Positions 63,341 through 64,000 of a stretch of 64,000 bases of DNA are shown piece after piece. The position numbers and the translations under genes were made by a program. Location of the stretch: positions 3,314,001 through 3,378,000 of the forward strand of contig NZ_JAIMBW010000001.1 of NCBI RefSeq assembly GCF_019195455.1, in the 5' to 3' direction. The DNA is from Gymnodinialimonas phycosphaerae (GTDB lineage: Bacteria > Pseudomonadota > Alphaproteobacteria > Rhodobacterales > Rhodobacteraceae). Under the pieces are notes generated by a model. It was not told where the DNA came from. It saw only the letters and a program-made list of their open reading frames with translations, and made no database searches. Within the stretch, counting starts at the first letter, position 1, and every line of letters starts with the position of its first letter.

Positions 63341-63753
63341 AGATCTCGCTGGCAGAAACCGACGCCGCGCGGAAGGCCTGTTTCGACATCCGCCGCGCGG
63401 TCTTCATCGAGGAACAGCAGATCCCCGAGGCCGAGGAATGGGACGATCACGACGCGACATGTTTGCACTACCTTGCGGGGGAAGATGCGGGCACGGCGCG
63501 GGTGATCGCCAAGGGCTGCACCGCCAAGATCGGGCGCGTCGCGGTGATGCAGGCCCATCGCGGCACCGGGCTTGGTCTGCGCATCATGCAAACCCTGATG
63601 GAAGACGCCCGGGCGCGTGGCTTCACCCAGGCCGAGTTGGAAAGTCAGACCTACGCTGTTCCGTTCTATGCGCGGCTGGGGTTCGTCGCTGATGGGCCAG
63701 AATACGACGATGGCTCCGGCATCCTGCACCGGCTGATGCGGGTGAAGCTGTAG
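63337..63753 (+). CDS. GNAT-family N-acetyltransferase (ElaA-like)
   Basis: A 138-residue GNAT. The N-terminal FDIRRAVFIEEQQIPEAEEW resembles ElaA-type proteins. The acetyl-CoA loop is VMQAHRGTGLGLRIMQTLM, followed by LESQTYAVPFYARLGFV. Substrate unknown. Translationally coupled to the GST gene through ATGA; longer starts would lie inside that gene. Confidence 0.9.
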   Translation: MKISLAETDAARKACFDIRRAVFIEEQQIPEAEEWDDHDATCLHYLAGEDAGTARVIAKGCTAKIGRVAVMQAHRGTGLGLRIMQTLMEDARARGFTQAELESQTYAVPFYARLGFVADGPEYDDGSGILHRLMRVKL

Positions 63754-63798
63754 CCTTTCGCAGGTGTTCTCTCTACCTTCTCCAAAAGGAGCGTCCCC

Positions 63799-64000
63799 AT
63801 GCCTCTCGGAAAGAAACTCAACGCAACCCTGCGCGCGTTCATCGCGCGTCAGCAGATGTTTTTCGTCGCCACCGCCGCGCCCATGGGCCGGGTGAACATG
63901 TCGCCCAAAGGGGCCGATAGCCTGCGCATCCTCAGCGATACCCACGTCCAGTGGCTGAACCTGTCGGGCAGCGGTAATGAGACGGCAGGGCATCTGCTGC
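63799..64000 (+). CDS. Pyridoxamine 5'-phosphate oxidase-like protein, 5' part
   Basis: 67 codons are visible before the right edge. FFVATAAPMGRVNMSPKGAD and NLSGSGNETAGHLL match FMN-binding split-barrel proteins of the pyridoxamine-phosphate-oxidase-like group. The ATG follows AAAAGGAGCG. The activity cannot be told from this part. Confidence 0.8.
   Translation, partial: MPLGKKLNATLRAFIARQQMFFVATAAPMGRVNMSPKGADSLRILSDTHVQWLNLSGSGNETAGHLL

Overview
The window is about 64 kb of high-GC (roughly 62%) chromosomal DNA with dense, mostly single-copy genes. It looks like a marine alphaproteobacterium of the Rhodobacterales (Roseobacter group). The reasons are the secA / peptidyl-prolyl isomerase / argJ / mutT neighbourhood, a Rhizobium-type asparaginase, a probable FzlA division protein, a GTTC-N7-GTTC LexA box, and many GTG or TTG starts that overlap the preceding stop codon. 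There is no rRNA, CRISPR array, insertion sequence or prophage. Two tRNA genes are present (Arg-CCT and Lys-TTT).

Layout. 1-7.2 kb: an alpha-2-macroglobulin-like protein (cut by the left edge), a hybrid sensor kinase, an asparaginase, two tandem IalB-like exported proteins and rlmN. 7.2-7.8 kb: two tandem genes for an identical 61-residue membrane peptide. 8-12 kb: a leftward envelope/division operon (mtgA, fzlA, queG, a reductase, an L,D-transpeptidase). 12-20 kb: agmatinase-type hydrolase, aldolase-type protein with a divergent LysR regulator, OmpA/GNAT/CinA-like operon, sfsA, map, radC. 20-27 kb: a PstS-OmpA fusion with an exported partner, an AT-rich sulfotransferase-like gene and secA. 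27-35 kb: PPIase-argJ-mutT, a 46-codon gene, hemH with a methyltransferase-like partner, comF, grxC, a MarR regulator, ubiG and pip. 35-40 kb: a back-to-back array of five palindromes that forms the 3' end of a shortened, LexA-controlled dnaE2, then an FrhB-type flavoprotein.

40-48.5 kb holds the most unusual block: eight same-strand, mostly overlapping genes that combine a CDP-alcohol phosphatidyltransferase, an alkaline-phosphatase-superfamily transferase, a flippase-like protein, an NMT1-type ABC transporter with a fused double permease, a GT4 glycosyltransferase and an FkbM methyltransferase. It ends inside an antisense tRNA-Arg gene. 48.6-54.4 kb: a LacI regulator, galU, and a compact glucosylglycerol (osmolyte) operon gpsA-HAD phosphatase-ggpS. 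54.6-64 kb: sdaA, a free periplasmic sensor domain followed by a chemoreceptor, dapF-mtaB, a small lipoprotein gene flanked by a decayed second copy of the mtaB 3' end, a PaiB-type protein, a GST, a GNAT and the start of a pyridoxamine-phosphate-oxidase-like gene.

The strongest leads are: the eight-gene lipid/transport/glycosyl block; the duplicated 61-residue peptide, whose two copies differ at 18 codons and only synonymously; the palindrome array joined to a DnaE2 that lacks its usual C-terminal OB domain; an inverted pair of about 90-bp intergenic repeats; the glucosylglycerol operon; and the mtaB 3'-end duplication.
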